DNA of 64,000 nucleotides from Streptomyces litmocidini (GTDB lineage Bacteria > Actinomycetota > Actinomycetes > Streptomycetales > Streptomycetaceae): NCBI RefSeq assembly GCF_014649755.1, contig NZ_BMTQ01000012.1:212175-276174 (forward strand), in the 5' to 3' direction. How positions within the stretch are numbered: position 1 is the first letter of the stretch; every line of letters begins with the position of its first letter. Shown here in pieces: positions 1 through 7,779 of this stretch. The position numbers and the translations under genes are program-made. The notes under the pieces were generated by a model, which was given only the letters and a program-made list of their open reading frames with translations, was not told where the DNA came from and made no database searches.

Positions 1-124
1 AGGAGGGGAGGGCTGGGGCAGACGGCTGCGGCGACAAGCATGATCCGCAGCCTACTGGGGTGGGAGGTGGGGGTTCGAGGGGACGGGCGGCTCCGCGCCG
101 GGGCGGTGCCCACCCCGCGCCCCC

Positions 125-200
125 GTTGCGGGCGCGCCCGCCGGGCGGCGCCCACCCCGTTGCGGGCGCGCCCGCCGGGCGGTGCCCACCCCGTTGCGGG
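125..200. repeat. 34-bp tandem repeat, two full copies plus partials
   Basis: Two near-identical 34-bp units lie head to tail at 125-158 and 159-192, differing at one base. A third partial unit begins at 193 and runs directly into the MITE-like element. A degenerate half unit precedes them at about 100-124. Each unit contains a GCGCCCGCCGGGC-type inverted repeat. I see no coding sequence here. Confidence 0.8.
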
Positions 201-429
201 CGGTCGTTCCGCTGGGGTGAGGGGGTCCCCCTGCTCGAGCGAAGCCGAGAGCTTGGGGGAGGGTGGGCGCAACGGGACGGCGCCCTTGCCGGCGCCCGAG
301 TCTGCTGCGCCTGGACCCGCACCGACGGGTACGGCGCACACGGGTGCGGGTTCAGGCGCGGAACGCGGAGGCGCCGCTCAGGGCGCCGTCCCGTGTGCCC
401 ACCCGTCCCGCCCAGCGGGACGATTGCCC
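198..429 (+). mobile_element. MITE-like interspersed element, copy A
   Basis: This 232-bp non-coding element is bounded by imperfect 19-bp terminal inverted repeats, 198-216 and the complement of 411-429, matching at 16 of 19 positions. An internal imperfect hairpin is centred on a CTGCTCGAGCGAAGCCGAG core at about 230-255. The same sequence occurs inverted at 44355-44590, with high similarity along its whole length. There is no open reading frame that looks real. It lies in the 3' flank of miaB, so it may also act as a transcript-end structure. Calling it a MITE is inference: I see no transposase and no clear target duplication. Confidence 0.6.
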
Positions 430-460
430 ACACGGCGGGTGGGTGGGCCGGGTGGAGGGG

Positions 461-1990
461 TCAGTGGTTGCCGCAGGCCGGGGCCGTCGGGGCCGGGAGG
501 GGGGCCGGGGCGCCGATCGTCGGGAGGCCGAGGAGGACGCCCGCCGGCTTCGCCGCCGCGGCCGCCGTGCGCTTCTCCCAGGCGTCGCCCGCCCGCGTGC
601 GGCGGACGGCGCGCACCGGCCCCTCGGCGAGGAGGTGGTGCGGGGCGGCGTACGTGATCTCGACGGTCACGACGTCGCCGGGGCGCACGCCCCCGTCCGG
701 CTTGGTGAAGTGGACGAGGCGGTTGTCGGGGGCGCGGCCGGAGAGGCGGTGGGTCTCGCCGTCCTTGCGGCCCTCGCCCTCCGCGACCATGACCTCCAGG
801 GTGCGGCCGACCTGCTTCTTGTTCTCCTCCCAGGAGATCTCCTCCTGGAGGGCGACGAGGCGCTCGTAGCGCGCCTGCACGACCTCCTTGGGGATCTGGC
901 CCTCCATGGTGGCCGCGGGGGTGCCGGGGCGCTTGGAGTACTGGAAGGTGAAGGCGTTCGCGAAGCGGGCCTCGCGGACGGTGTGCATGGTCTGCTCGAA
1001 GTCCTCCTCGGTCTCGCCGGGGAAGCCCACGATGATGTCGGTGGAGATCGCCGCGTGCGGGATGGCGGCGCGGACCTTCTCGATGATCCCGAGGAAGCGC
1101 TCCTGCCGGTAGGAGCGGCGCATCGCGCGGAGGATCGTGTCGGAGCCGGACTGGAGCGGCATGTGCAGCTGCGGCATGACGTTCGGCGTCTCGGCCATGG
1201 CCGCGATGACGTCGTCCGTGAAGTCGCGGGGGTGCGGGGAGGTGAAGCGGACGCGCTCCAGGCCCTCGATCTGCCCGCAGGCGCGCAGCAGCTTGCTGAA
1301 GGCCTCGCGGTCGCCCAGGTCGGAGCCGTACGCGTTGACGTTCTGGCCGAGCAGGGTGATCTCGGAGACGCCCTCGGCGACCAGTGCCTCGATCTCGGCG
1401 AGGATGTCGCCGGGCCGGCGGTCCTCCTCCTTGCCGCGCAGGGCCGGGACGATGCAGAAGGTGCAGGTGTTGTTGCAGCCGACGGAGATCGAGACCCAGG
1501 CGGCGTACGCGGACTCGCGACGGGTCGGCAGCGTGGAGGGGAAGGCCTCCAGCGACTCGGCGATCTCGATCTGCGCCTCCTCCTGGACGCGGGCGCGCTC
1601 CAGGAGGACGGGCAGCTTGCCGATGTTGTGCGTGCCGAAGACCACGTCGACCCAGGGGGCCTTCTTGACGATGGTGTCGCGGTCCTTCTGGGCGAGACAG
1701 CCGCCGACGGCGATCTGCATGCCGGGGCGCGCGGTCTTCATCGGGGCGAGCCGGCCGAGGTTGCCGTACAGCTTGTTGTCGGCGTTCTCGCGGACCGCGC
1801 AGGTGTTGAAGACGACGACGTCGGCGTCGCCGTCGGCGCCCTTGGGGGCCCGGACGTAACCCGCCTCTTCCAGCAGACCGGAGAGCCGCTCGGAGTCGTG
1901 GACGTTCATCTGGCACCCGTAGGTGCGGATCTCGTAGGTCTTGGTGCCGTCAACGCTCACTGCGGTGCTCCGGTCGCTGCTGCTCGTCAT
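461..1990 (-). CDS. miaB: tRNA-2-methylthio-N6-dimethylallyladenosine synthase MiaB
   Basis: This 509-aa radical SAM methylthiotransferase modifies i6A37 to ms2i6A37 in tRNAs reading UNN codons. The N-terminal UPF0004 domain shows its three cluster cysteines in YGCQMN, NTCAVRE and GGCLAQ contexts. The radical SAM motif CNNTCTFC sits near residue 170, and a TRAM-like segment lies around residues 380-450. Length is typical of the family. The ATG at 1990 opens MTSSSDRS; a later start near the SVDG segment is possible. It transcribes toward the left edge, away from the putative cluster, and marks the conserved chromosomal backbone. The family assignment is secure. Confidence 0.97.
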   Translation of the reverse strand: MTSSSDRSTAVSVDGTKTYEIRTYGCQMNVHDSERLSGLLEEAGYVRAPKGADGDADVVVFNTCAVRENADNKLYGNLGRLAPMKTARPGMQIAVGGCLAQKDRDTIVKKAPWVDVVFGTHNIGKLPVLLERARVQEEAQIEIAESLEAFPSTLPTRRESAYAAWVSISVGCNNTCTFCIVPALRGKEEDRRPGDILAEIEALVAEGVSEITLLGQNVNAYGSDLGDREAFSKLLRACGQIEGLERVRFTSPHPRDFTDDVIAAMAETPNVMPQLHMPLQSGSDTILRAMRRSYRQERFLGIIEKVRAAIPHAAISTDIIVGFPGETEEDFEQTMHTVREARFANAFTFQYSKRPGTPAATMEGQIPKEVVQARYERLVALQEEISWEENKKQVGRTLEVMVAEGEGRKDGETHRLSGRAPDNRLVHFTKPDGGVRPGDVVTVEITYAAPHHLLAEGPVRAVRRTRAGDAWEKRTAAAAAKPAGVLLGLPTIGAPAPLPAPTAPACGNH

Positions 1991-2375
1991 GGCTCCAAGG
2001 GTAGGCCGTCCGGGGGGAGCCCCCGGACCGCGCCGGAGCCCGGTCCGCCCCTGCGGTTTTCCGCGGGGTGGCCGGGTGGGAAGCCCCGTACCGGTGGTGA
2101 GCTGGGATTTCCGGCGTGGAGCGGTGCCGGGGCGAAGGGCTCCGGGAAGCCGCTCGTCGTCCTCGGAGACCCACCGTGCCGATCACCGCGCTCGTCCCTC
2201 ACCCGCCCCTCCCCTCCCCCGGCCCTGGCCGGGGGCCCGCCGACGGATCCGCCGGACGGGCCGCCGGGCCCGTCGGCACGACGGGCGCACCGGCGCCGGT
2301 GCGGCCGTCGCGCCGGAGAGCTTCTTCCCGCCGCTGCCCGGCGAGGCGATCCGCCCCTGGCCGGCTTCGCCGTCG
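1991..2375. other. Intergenic region upstream of miaB and the luxR remnant
   Basis: About 385 bp between the miaB start and the recognisable part of the LuxR-like remnant. It is GC-rich. I find no ORF with family resemblance and no clear terminator. The miaB promoter must lie in its left part. Upstream residues in the remnant's frame do not resemble a receiver domain. Confidence 0.5.
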
Positions 2376-2654
2376 GGCGGGGCGGCGATCGGCCCGGAGG
2401 TGGTGCGCCGGCTCGTCGTGCGCAGCGCCCGCGCCGATCCCCGGCCCGGCTCGCCCGCGCGAGCTCGCCCGCGCGAGCGGGAGGTCCCGGAGGCGCCGGC
2501 CCGGGGGTGCGCGAACGCGGCCGTCGCGCGGCGGCCGCACCTCTCGCCGAGCGCGGTGGAGAAGTGCCTCGGCGCCGTCTTCGACGAGCTGGAGCTCCAC
2601 CGGACCGACGGCTACGGCCGGCGGATCCTGGCGGGCCTGCGTCATCCGGAGGCG
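2376..2654 (+). pseudogene. Remnant of a LuxR/NarL-type response regulator DNA-binding domain
   Basis: Reading + strand in the frame of 2376 gives a degraded version of the C-terminal half of NarL/LuxR response regulators. An IGPEVVRRLVVRS linker is followed by a PREREV helix-start motif, an NAAVARR recognition segment, SAVEKCLGAVFDELEL and RRILAGLRH. These align by eye with the usual PEVV..LL.R, LTPREREVL, NAAIA..L and AVEKHV...F.KL.L patterns, but key Leu and His residues are lost and Pro and Cys are inserted. No receiver domain, start codon or ribosome binding site precedes it. Its 3' end runs convergently into the end of the CaiB gene. I call it a decayed gene fragment. Confidence 0.6.
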
Positions 2655-3727
2655 TGCGCCCACTCGGTCAGCACCTCGTCGGTGTGCTCGCCCGGGAGCG
2701 GGGCGCGGTCCGGGGGCCCGGCCGGGGTGCGGTCGAAGCGGGAGGCGGGGGCCGGCTGGAGGGTGCCGCCGACGTCCACGAAGGCTCCGCGCGCGGCCAG
2801 TTGGTGGTGCTCGGCCGCCTCGGCGGCGGTCAGCACGGGGGCCACTCCGGCGTCCACGGCGTCGAAGAGCTTGACCCAGTGCTCGCGGTCCCGGGTCGCG
2901 AAGCGGGCGGCGATCAGGGCGCGCAGCTCGGGCCAGGCCGCCGGGTCGGCGCGGTCGGGGAGGGTGCCGTCGTCCGTCAGGCCCAGCTGTTCCAGGAGGT
3001 TCCGGTAGAGCCGGGGTTCGATGGCGGCGACGGCGAGGTGCAGGCCGTCGGCGGCCGCGTAGAAGGAGTAGTGCGGGGCGTCGGTGACGGTGTGGTTGCC
3101 GGGGACCGCGCGCCACTGGTGGATCAGGGTGGCGATCAGGGCGGCGCCGTCCGCGAGGGCGGTGTCGACGACCTGGCCCCGGCCCGAGCGCTCCCGCTCG
3201 TGGAGCGCGGCGAGCAGGCCGTGCACATGGGCGTTGGCACCGCCGGCGAAGCTGGAGAGGTACGCGGTCGGGGGCGGCACCGGCGCCCCGGTCGCGGGGT
3301 CGGTGTCGAGGGCGCCGGTCAGGGCGAGGACCGCGAGGTCGTGGGCGGCGTGTCCGGCCCACCCGCCCTGGGCGCCCCAGCCGCTGAGCCGGCCGTAGAC
3401 GAGGCGCGGGTTGCGGGCGAGGGCCGCCTCGGGGCCGATGCCGAGGCGGTCGGCGACGCCGGGGCGGAAGCCCTCGACGAGGATGTCGGCGTGCTCGGCG
3501 AGGGTGAGGGCCCGCTCGGCCCCCTCGGGGCTCTTGAGGTCCAGGGCGACCGAGCGGCGGCCGCGGGAGAGCGGGTTCTCCGGGGGCCGTGCGCCCTCGG
3601 GGTCGGTGGGCGCCCTGTCGACGCGTACGACGTCGGCGCCGAGACCGGACAGGACGGTGCCGACGAACGCGGTAGGCGCCGAGCCCGCGAATTCCAGTAC
3701 GCGCACCCCGGCCAGCGGTCCCGTCAT
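2642..3727 (-). CDS. CaiB/BaiF-family CoA transferase, alpha-methylacyl-CoA racemase-like
   Basis: This 361-aa protein is of the family III CoA-transferase fold. It opens with GPLAGVRVLEFAG, carries DVVRVDR and LDLKSPEG, and has an AHDLAVLALTG segment near residue 120 and a VVDTALADG segment near residue 150. In alpha-methylacyl-CoA racemases these positions hold the catalytic His and Asp, so a racemase or related acyl-CoA role is more likely than formyl-CoA transfer. Length fits racemases (about 360). I chose the ATG at 3727 because AAGGGAG lies 6-7 nt before it; an upstream ATG at 3748 is in frame but lacks that spacing. It is divergent from the ohr-like gene. Substrate is unknown, and membership of the neighbouring hem-type cluster is uncertain. 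Confidence 0.85.
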   Translation of the reverse strand: MTGPLAGVRVLEFAGSAPTAFVGTVLSGLGADVVRVDRAPTDPEGARPPENPLSRGRRSVALDLKSPEGAERALTLAEHADILVEGFRPGVADRLGIGPEAALARNPRLVYGRLSGWGAQGGWAGHAAHDLAVLALTGALDTDPATGAPVPPPTAYLSSFAGGANAHVHGLLAALHERERSGRGQVVDTALADGAALIATLIHQWRAVPGNHTVTDAPHYSFYAAADGLHLAVAAIEPRLYRNLLEQLGLTDDGTLPDRADPAAWPELRALIAARFATRDREHWVKLFDAVDAGVAPVLTAAEAAEHHQLAARGAFVDVGGTLQPAPASRFDRTPAGPPDRAPLPGEHTDEVLTEWAHASG

Positions 3728-3877
3728 GTCCAACTCCCTTGAATTCATGGATCGGTGGTGCTTCCCACGCTATTCGGCGGCGTTCCGGAAAAGACTGCGG
3801 AGATCCGTAGCGCCGGGAATTCGGCAGCGCCGGAGACTGGGGGAATTCCCCTTCTCCGCTTTCGAAAGGCATGACGC
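3728..3877. promoter_or_regulatory. Divergent promoter region, CaiB-family gene / ohr-like gene
   Basis: This 150-bp divergent intergenic region is somewhat richer in A/T than its surroundings, with several GAATTC and GGAATTC blocks (about 3739, 3817, 3842). I cannot assign -10/-35 boxes firmly. No OhrR-type MarR gene is adjacent. Confidence 0.4.
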
Positions 3878-4294
3878 ATGGCCGTCGTCTACACCGCCGA
3901 GGTCGCTTCCACCGGAGACGGGCGCAACGGCGCCGTGCGCTCCTCGGACGGACTCCTCGATCTGCCGCTGTCGAGCCCCAGGGCCGTCGGCGGTTCCGGC
4001 ACCGCGACCAATCCCGAGCAGCTCTTCGCCGCCGGCTACGCCGCCTGCTTCCACAGCGCGCTCCGGGTCTCGGCGCGCGAGTCCGGGACCGTGCTCACGG
4101 ACGACGCGGTCACCGCCGAGGTCGCGCTGCACAAGGAGGAGAGCGGTTTCCACCTGTCGGTGGTCCTCACCGTCGCACTGCCCGGCCTCGACGCCGCCGA
4201 GGCGCGGCGGCTCGCCGACGCCGCCCACGGCCGCTGCCCGTACTCGAAGGCGATCCGGGGGAACGTCGAGGTGCGGATCGATCTCGCCGACTGA
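3878..4294 (+). CDS. ohr: Ohr/OsmC-family organic hydroperoxide resistance protein
   Basis: This 138-aa protein is a thiol-dependent peroxidase of the Ohr subfamily, reducing organic hydroperoxides in the cytoplasm. Two redox cysteines are visible, in AACFHSAL near residue 60 and in RCPYSKAI near residue 125. The NPEQLFAAGYAACF signature is typical. Length matches the family (about 140). The ATG at 3878 follows a GAAAGG-like ribosome binding site; an overlapping ATG at 3871 is out of frame. A strong hairpin terminator follows at 4347-4381. The usual partner repressor OhrR is not next to it. It may be a bystander or may protect against oxidative chemistry of the adjacent cluster. Confidence 0.93.
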   Translation: MAVVYTAEVASTGDGRNGAVRSSDGLLDLPLSSPRAVGGSGTATNPEQLFAAGYAACFHSALRVSARESGTVLTDDAVTAEVALHKEESGFHLSVVLTVALPGLDAAEARRLADAAHGRCPYSKAIRGNVEVRIDLAD

Positions 4295-4346
4295 ATCGTC
4301 CGGCAGCCCGCCGGACCGCCCGGCAGCCGCCCGCGTCACCCGGCAC

Positions 4347-4381
4347 AGGAAGAGCCCCCGTGGATCACGGGGGCTCTTCCT
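4347..4381. terminator. Bidirectional terminator between ohr and hemL
   Basis: A perfect 16-bp stem (4347-4362 with 4366-4381) with a 3-nt GAT loop lies between the convergent ohr and hemL genes. There is no long U tract, as is common in Streptomyces. Confidence 0.85.
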
Positions 4382-4426
4382 CCTGTACGACCCTGTCCGT
4401 ACGACCCTGCCTGTACGCCCCTGCCG

Positions 4427-5728
4427 TCAGCGCCTCGCCGCCGCCGCGGCGGCCGCCGCGGCCGGGAGCGCCTCGACCACCCGGCTCACGGCCCGGTCGT
4501 CGTGCGAGGCCGAGACGAACCAGGCCTCGAAGGGCGAGGGCGGCAGATAGACGCCCTGCCGCAGCAGCTCGTGGAAGAACGGGGTGTAGCGGTACGCCTC
4601 GGTGGCGCGGACCCCGTCGAAGTCCACCACCTCGTCCTCGCCGAAGAAGACCGAGAACATGGTGCCGGAGTACTGCAGCCGGTGCGCCACGCCCTCCTTG
4701 GCGAGGGCGGCGGAGACCTCGGCGCCGATCGTGGCCGAGACCTCGTCCAGCCGCTCGTACACCTCGGGGGTGCTGTGCCGCAGGGTGGCGAGGCCGGCGG
4801 CGGTGGCGACCGGGTTCCCGGAGAGGGTGCCCGCCTGGTAGACGGGGCCCGCCGGGGCGAGGTGGGCCATGACGTCCGCGCGTCCGCCGAAGGCCGCCGC
4901 GGGGAAGCCGCCTCCCATGACCTTGCCGAAGGTCAGCAGGTCGGGGGCGACGCCGTCCCGGCCGTACCAGCCGGAGCGGCTGGCCCGGAAGCCGGTCATG
5001 ACCTCGTCGGAGACGAACAGCGCGCCGTGGCGGGCGGTGATCTCCTTCAGGCCGGCGTTGAAGCCGGGCAGCGGGGGGACGGCGCCCATGTTGCCGGGGG
5101 CCGCCTCGGTGATGACGGCGGCGATCTCGTCGCCGATCTCGGCGAAGACCTTCTCGACCGCCGTCAGGTCGTTGTAGGGCAGGACGATCGTGTCGCTCGC
5201 CTGGGCTCCGGTGACGCCCGGGGTGTCGGGCAGCGCGAAGGTCGCGAGGCCGGAGCCGGCCGAGGCGAGGAGCGCGTCGACGTGACCGTGGTAGCAGCCG
5301 GCGAACTTCACGATCTTGGAGCGGCCGGTGAAGCCGCGCGCCAGGCGGATCGCCGACATCGTCGCCTCGGTGCCGGAGCTGACCAGGCGCACCTGTTCGA
5401 CGGGGGCGACCCGGTCGACGATCTCCTCGGCGAGTTCGACCTCTCCGGTGGAGGGGGCCCCGAAGGAGGTGCCCCGTTCCAGGGCCCGGGTGACCGCCTC
5501 GACGACGGCGGGGTGGCGGTGGCCGAGGATCATCGGGCCCCAGGAGCAGATGAGGTCGACGTACTCGTTGCCGTCGCTGTCGGTGAGGTACGGGCCCTGG
5601 GCGGAGGCGATGAAGCGGGGGGTGCCGCCGACGGCGCCGAAGGCGCGGACCGGGGAGTTGACGCCGCCGGGGGTGACCTTGCGGGCGCGCTCGAAGAGGG
5701 CCTTGCTGTGCGTCTCTCCCGTGCTCAT
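4427..5728 (-). CDS. hemL: Glutamate-1-semialdehyde 2,1-aminomutase
   Basis: This 433-aa PLP enzyme converts glutamate-1-semialdehyde to 5-aminolevulinate, the second step after HemA in the C5 pathway. The class-III aminotransferase fold is clear: FERARKVTPGGVNSPVRAF at the start, SSGTEATMSAIRLAR for phosphate binding, DEVMTGFR for the ring Asp, and the PLP lysine in TFGKVMGGG near residue 267. Length is normal. Its ATG overlaps the stop of the upstream acyl-CoA synthetase by 4 nt (ATGA), so the two are translationally coupled. The protein ends in a run of alanines and arginines. It sits in a hemB-hemA-acs-hemL run without hemC or hemD, which suggests a second, specialised copy; a housekeeping hemL is expected elsewhere. 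Confidence 0.96.
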   Translation of the reverse strand: MSTGETHSKALFERARKVTPGGVNSPVRAFGAVGGTPRFIASAQGPYLTDSDGNEYVDLICSWGPMILGHRHPAVVEAVTRALERGTSFGAPSTGEVELAEEIVDRVAPVEQVRLVSSGTEATMSAIRLARGFTGRSKIVKFAGCYHGHVDALLASAGSGLATFALPDTPGVTGAQASDTIVLPYNDLTAVEKVFAEIGDEIAAVITEAAPGNMGAVPPLPGFNAGLKEITARHGALFVSDEVMTGFRASRSGWYGRDGVAPDLLTFGKVMGGGFPAAAFGGRADVMAHLAPAGPVYQAGTLSGNPVATAAGLATLRHSTPEVYERLDEVSATIGAEVSAALAKEGVAHRLQYSGTMFSVFFGEDEVVDFDGVRATEAYRYTPFFHELLRQGVYLPPSPFEAWFVSASHDDRAVSRVVEALPAAAAAAAAARR

Positions 5729-7779
5729 CGGGCCGTCTCCTCGGGGGCGTCGAAGCTCAGGGCGGCGTCCAGGACGACCGCGCCCTTCGTGAGGACCCGT
5801 ACGGGGTTGAGGTCGAGGGCGAAGCCGGCCGGCCAGTCCTGGACCAGTTCGCCGACCTGGTGGAGGAGTGCGGCGGCGGCCCCGACGTCCACGGCGTCCC
5901 GGCCCCGGACGCCGGCGAGCACCTTCGCGCCGCGCAGCCCGGCGAGGAGCTCGGCGCCCTCGCCCGGCGCCAGCGGCAGGAGGCGGTGGCCGACGTCGTC
6001 GAGGACCTCGGTGAAGATCCCGCCGAGGCCGGCGGTGAGCACGGGGCCCAGGTCGGTGGTGTGGACGCCCACGATCAACTCGACCCCCTCGTCGACGAGT
6101 TCCTCGACGAGGACCTGGCCGCCGAGCGCGGCGAGCCGGCCGTACGCCTCGGGCGCGGCCTCGGCGGTGACGCCGATCTCGACGCCTCCCGCCTCCGTCT
6201 TGTGGAGCAGTCCGGGCACCACGGCCTTGAGCACCGCCGTACCGCCGGCCTCGGTCACGGCGCGGGCCGCGTCCTCGGCGTCCGTCGCGATCCGGCCCTT
6301 CGGCACGGAGATCCCCGCCTCGGCGAGGAGCCGCTTGAGCTCGGGCTCCGTGGCCTCCGCGCCGGGGCCGGGGACGGTCCCGGGGCGGGGGGCGTCCGGG
6401 AGCGCACGGGGGCGGCTGACCTCCCAGAGGGCGGCGGCGGCGCGCAGGGCGCGGGCCGGCGTCGGGTACTCGGGCAGCCCGGCCTCGCGCAGGTCGCGCG
6501 GGGCGTCGGGGGCGAGGAAGTCGGCGCCGGTGCGGGCGACGAGGATGGGCTTGCCGCCCTTCGCGGCGGCGCGGGAGAGGGCGTCGACGGCCTTCTCGAC
6601 GTCGGGTCCGGCCATCACGCAGAAGGCGGCGACGATGATGTCGACGGTGTCGTCGGCGATCAGGACGTCGAGGGAGCGGTCGAACAGGGAGGGGTCGCTG
6701 AGGACGGTGGCCGTGATGTCGACCGGGTTGTCGATGGCCCCGAAGGCGGGGACGATCTCGGCGAGCGCCTCCTTGCTGCGCGGTTCCAGTGCGCTGAGCT
6801 CCAGGCCGTGGGCCTCGACGGCGTCGGCGGCGAGGATGCCGGAGCCGCCGGAGGTGGTGACGACGGCGACGCGGTTGCCCGCGGGGCGCCGCTCGGACTC
6901 GAATACCCGGGCCACGTCGAGGAGTTCGTCGATGTCCTCGACGCGGACGATGCCGAGGCCGCGCAGGGCGGCGTCCAGGACCCGGTCGTCGGTGGCGAGG
7001 GCGCCGGTGTGCGAGGCGGCGGCGCGGCCGCCCGCCTCGGTGCGGCCGGACTTGAGGAGGGCGACGGGCTTGCCGGAGCCGGCCAGTTCGCGCAGCGTCC
7101 CGATGTCGGGGGTGTCCTCCAGGTAGCCGAGGAGGCCGGTGACCTCGGGGACGGCGGCCAGTTCGCGGAGGACTTCGAGGGCGGTGACGTCGGCGTCGTT
7201 GCCGGTGCTGACCACCCAGCCGGGGCGCAGGCCCCGCTCCAGGGCGAGGCTGGCGGCGCCGAAGCCGAGGGCGCCGCTCTGGCTGACGAAGGCGAGGGTG
7301 CCGGGCTCGAAGGGCACGGACTCGGCGCCGAAGAGCGGGCTGAAGGTGGCGAGGACGCGGTTCTCGTAGCCGACGGCGCCGATGCAGTTGGGTCCGATGA
7401 TCCGCAGGCCTCCGGCACGGGCCTTGGCGACGACCTCCGCCTGGAGGCGGGCGCCCTCCTCGCCGGTCTCGGCGAAGCCGGAGGAGGCGATGACGGCGAG
7501 TTTGACGCCGGCGGCGACGCAGTCGTCGACGGCGCCGGGGACCCGCTCGGCGGAGACCATGATCAGGGCCAGGTCGACGGGGCCCGGGGCGTCCTTGACG
7601 CTGGGGTACGCGGGGACGCCGAGGATCTCCGGGGAGCGCGGGTTGACCGGCAGGATCCGGCCCTTGTAGCCGTACCGGAGGAGGTAGTCGAGCGGTTTGC
7701 GGCCCAGGGCGCCGGGGCGCTCGCTGGCCCCGATGACGGCGATGGATCCGGCTTCCCAGAGGGCCGAGATGTCACTCAT
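5725..7779 (-). CDS. Acetyl/acyl-CoA synthetase, NDP(ADP)-forming, fused subunits
   Basis: This 684-aa protein belongs to the ADP-forming acyl-CoA synthetase family (fused alpha and beta subunits), which interconverts acid + CoA + ATP with acyl-CoA + ADP + Pi. An N-terminal CoA-binding Rossmann domain (SIAVIGASERPG, GPNCIG) is followed by a succinyl-CoA-ligase-like domain with FVSQSGALG and the phospho-His loop ASHTGALA near residue 255. A C-terminal ATP-grasp domain spans about residues 470-680 (GGTAVLKAV, HKTEAGGVEIGV). It overlaps hemA and hemL by ATGA on both sides, which implies one transcript and coupled translation. What acid it activates is not shown; a C5-pathway intermediate or a derived pyrrole acid is a guess. 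It is not part of any standard tetrapyrrole pathway. Confidence 0.9.
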   Translation of the reverse strand: MSDISALWEAGSIAVIGASERPGALGRKPLDYLLRYGYKGRILPVNPRSPEILGVPAYPSVKDAPGPVDLALIMVSAERVPGAVDDCVAAGVKLAVIASSGFAETGEEGARLQAEVVAKARAGGLRIIGPNCIGAVGYENRVLATFSPLFGAESVPFEPGTLAFVSQSGALGFGAASLALERGLRPGWVVSTGNDADVTALEVLRELAAVPEVTGLLGYLEDTPDIGTLRELAGSGKPVALLKSGRTEAGGRAAASHTGALATDDRVLDAALRGLGIVRVEDIDELLDVARVFESERRPAGNRVAVVTTSGGSGILAADAVEAHGLELSALEPRSKEALAEIVPAFGAIDNPVDITATVLSDPSLFDRSLDVLIADDTVDIIVAAFCVMAGPDVEKAVDALSRAAAKGGKPILVARTGADFLAPDAPRDLREAGLPEYPTPARALRAAAALWEVSRPRALPDAPRPGTVPGPGAEATEPELKRLLAEAGISVPKGRIATDAEDAARAVTEAGGTAVLKAVVPGLLHKTEAGGVEIGVTAEAAPEAYGRLAALGGQVLVEELVDEGVELIVGVHTTDLGPVLTAGLGGIFTEVLDDVGHRLLPLAPGEGAELLAGLRGAKVLAGVRGRDAVDVGAAAALLHQVGELVQDWPAGFALDLNPVRVLTKGAVVLDAALSFDAPEETAR

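Noticed and set aside
2199..3872. A 557-codon minus-strand frame over the CaiB gene
   Set aside because: Arg/Pro-rich low-complexity translation. The CaiB frame shows catalytic His/Asp segments and a proper ribosome binding site.
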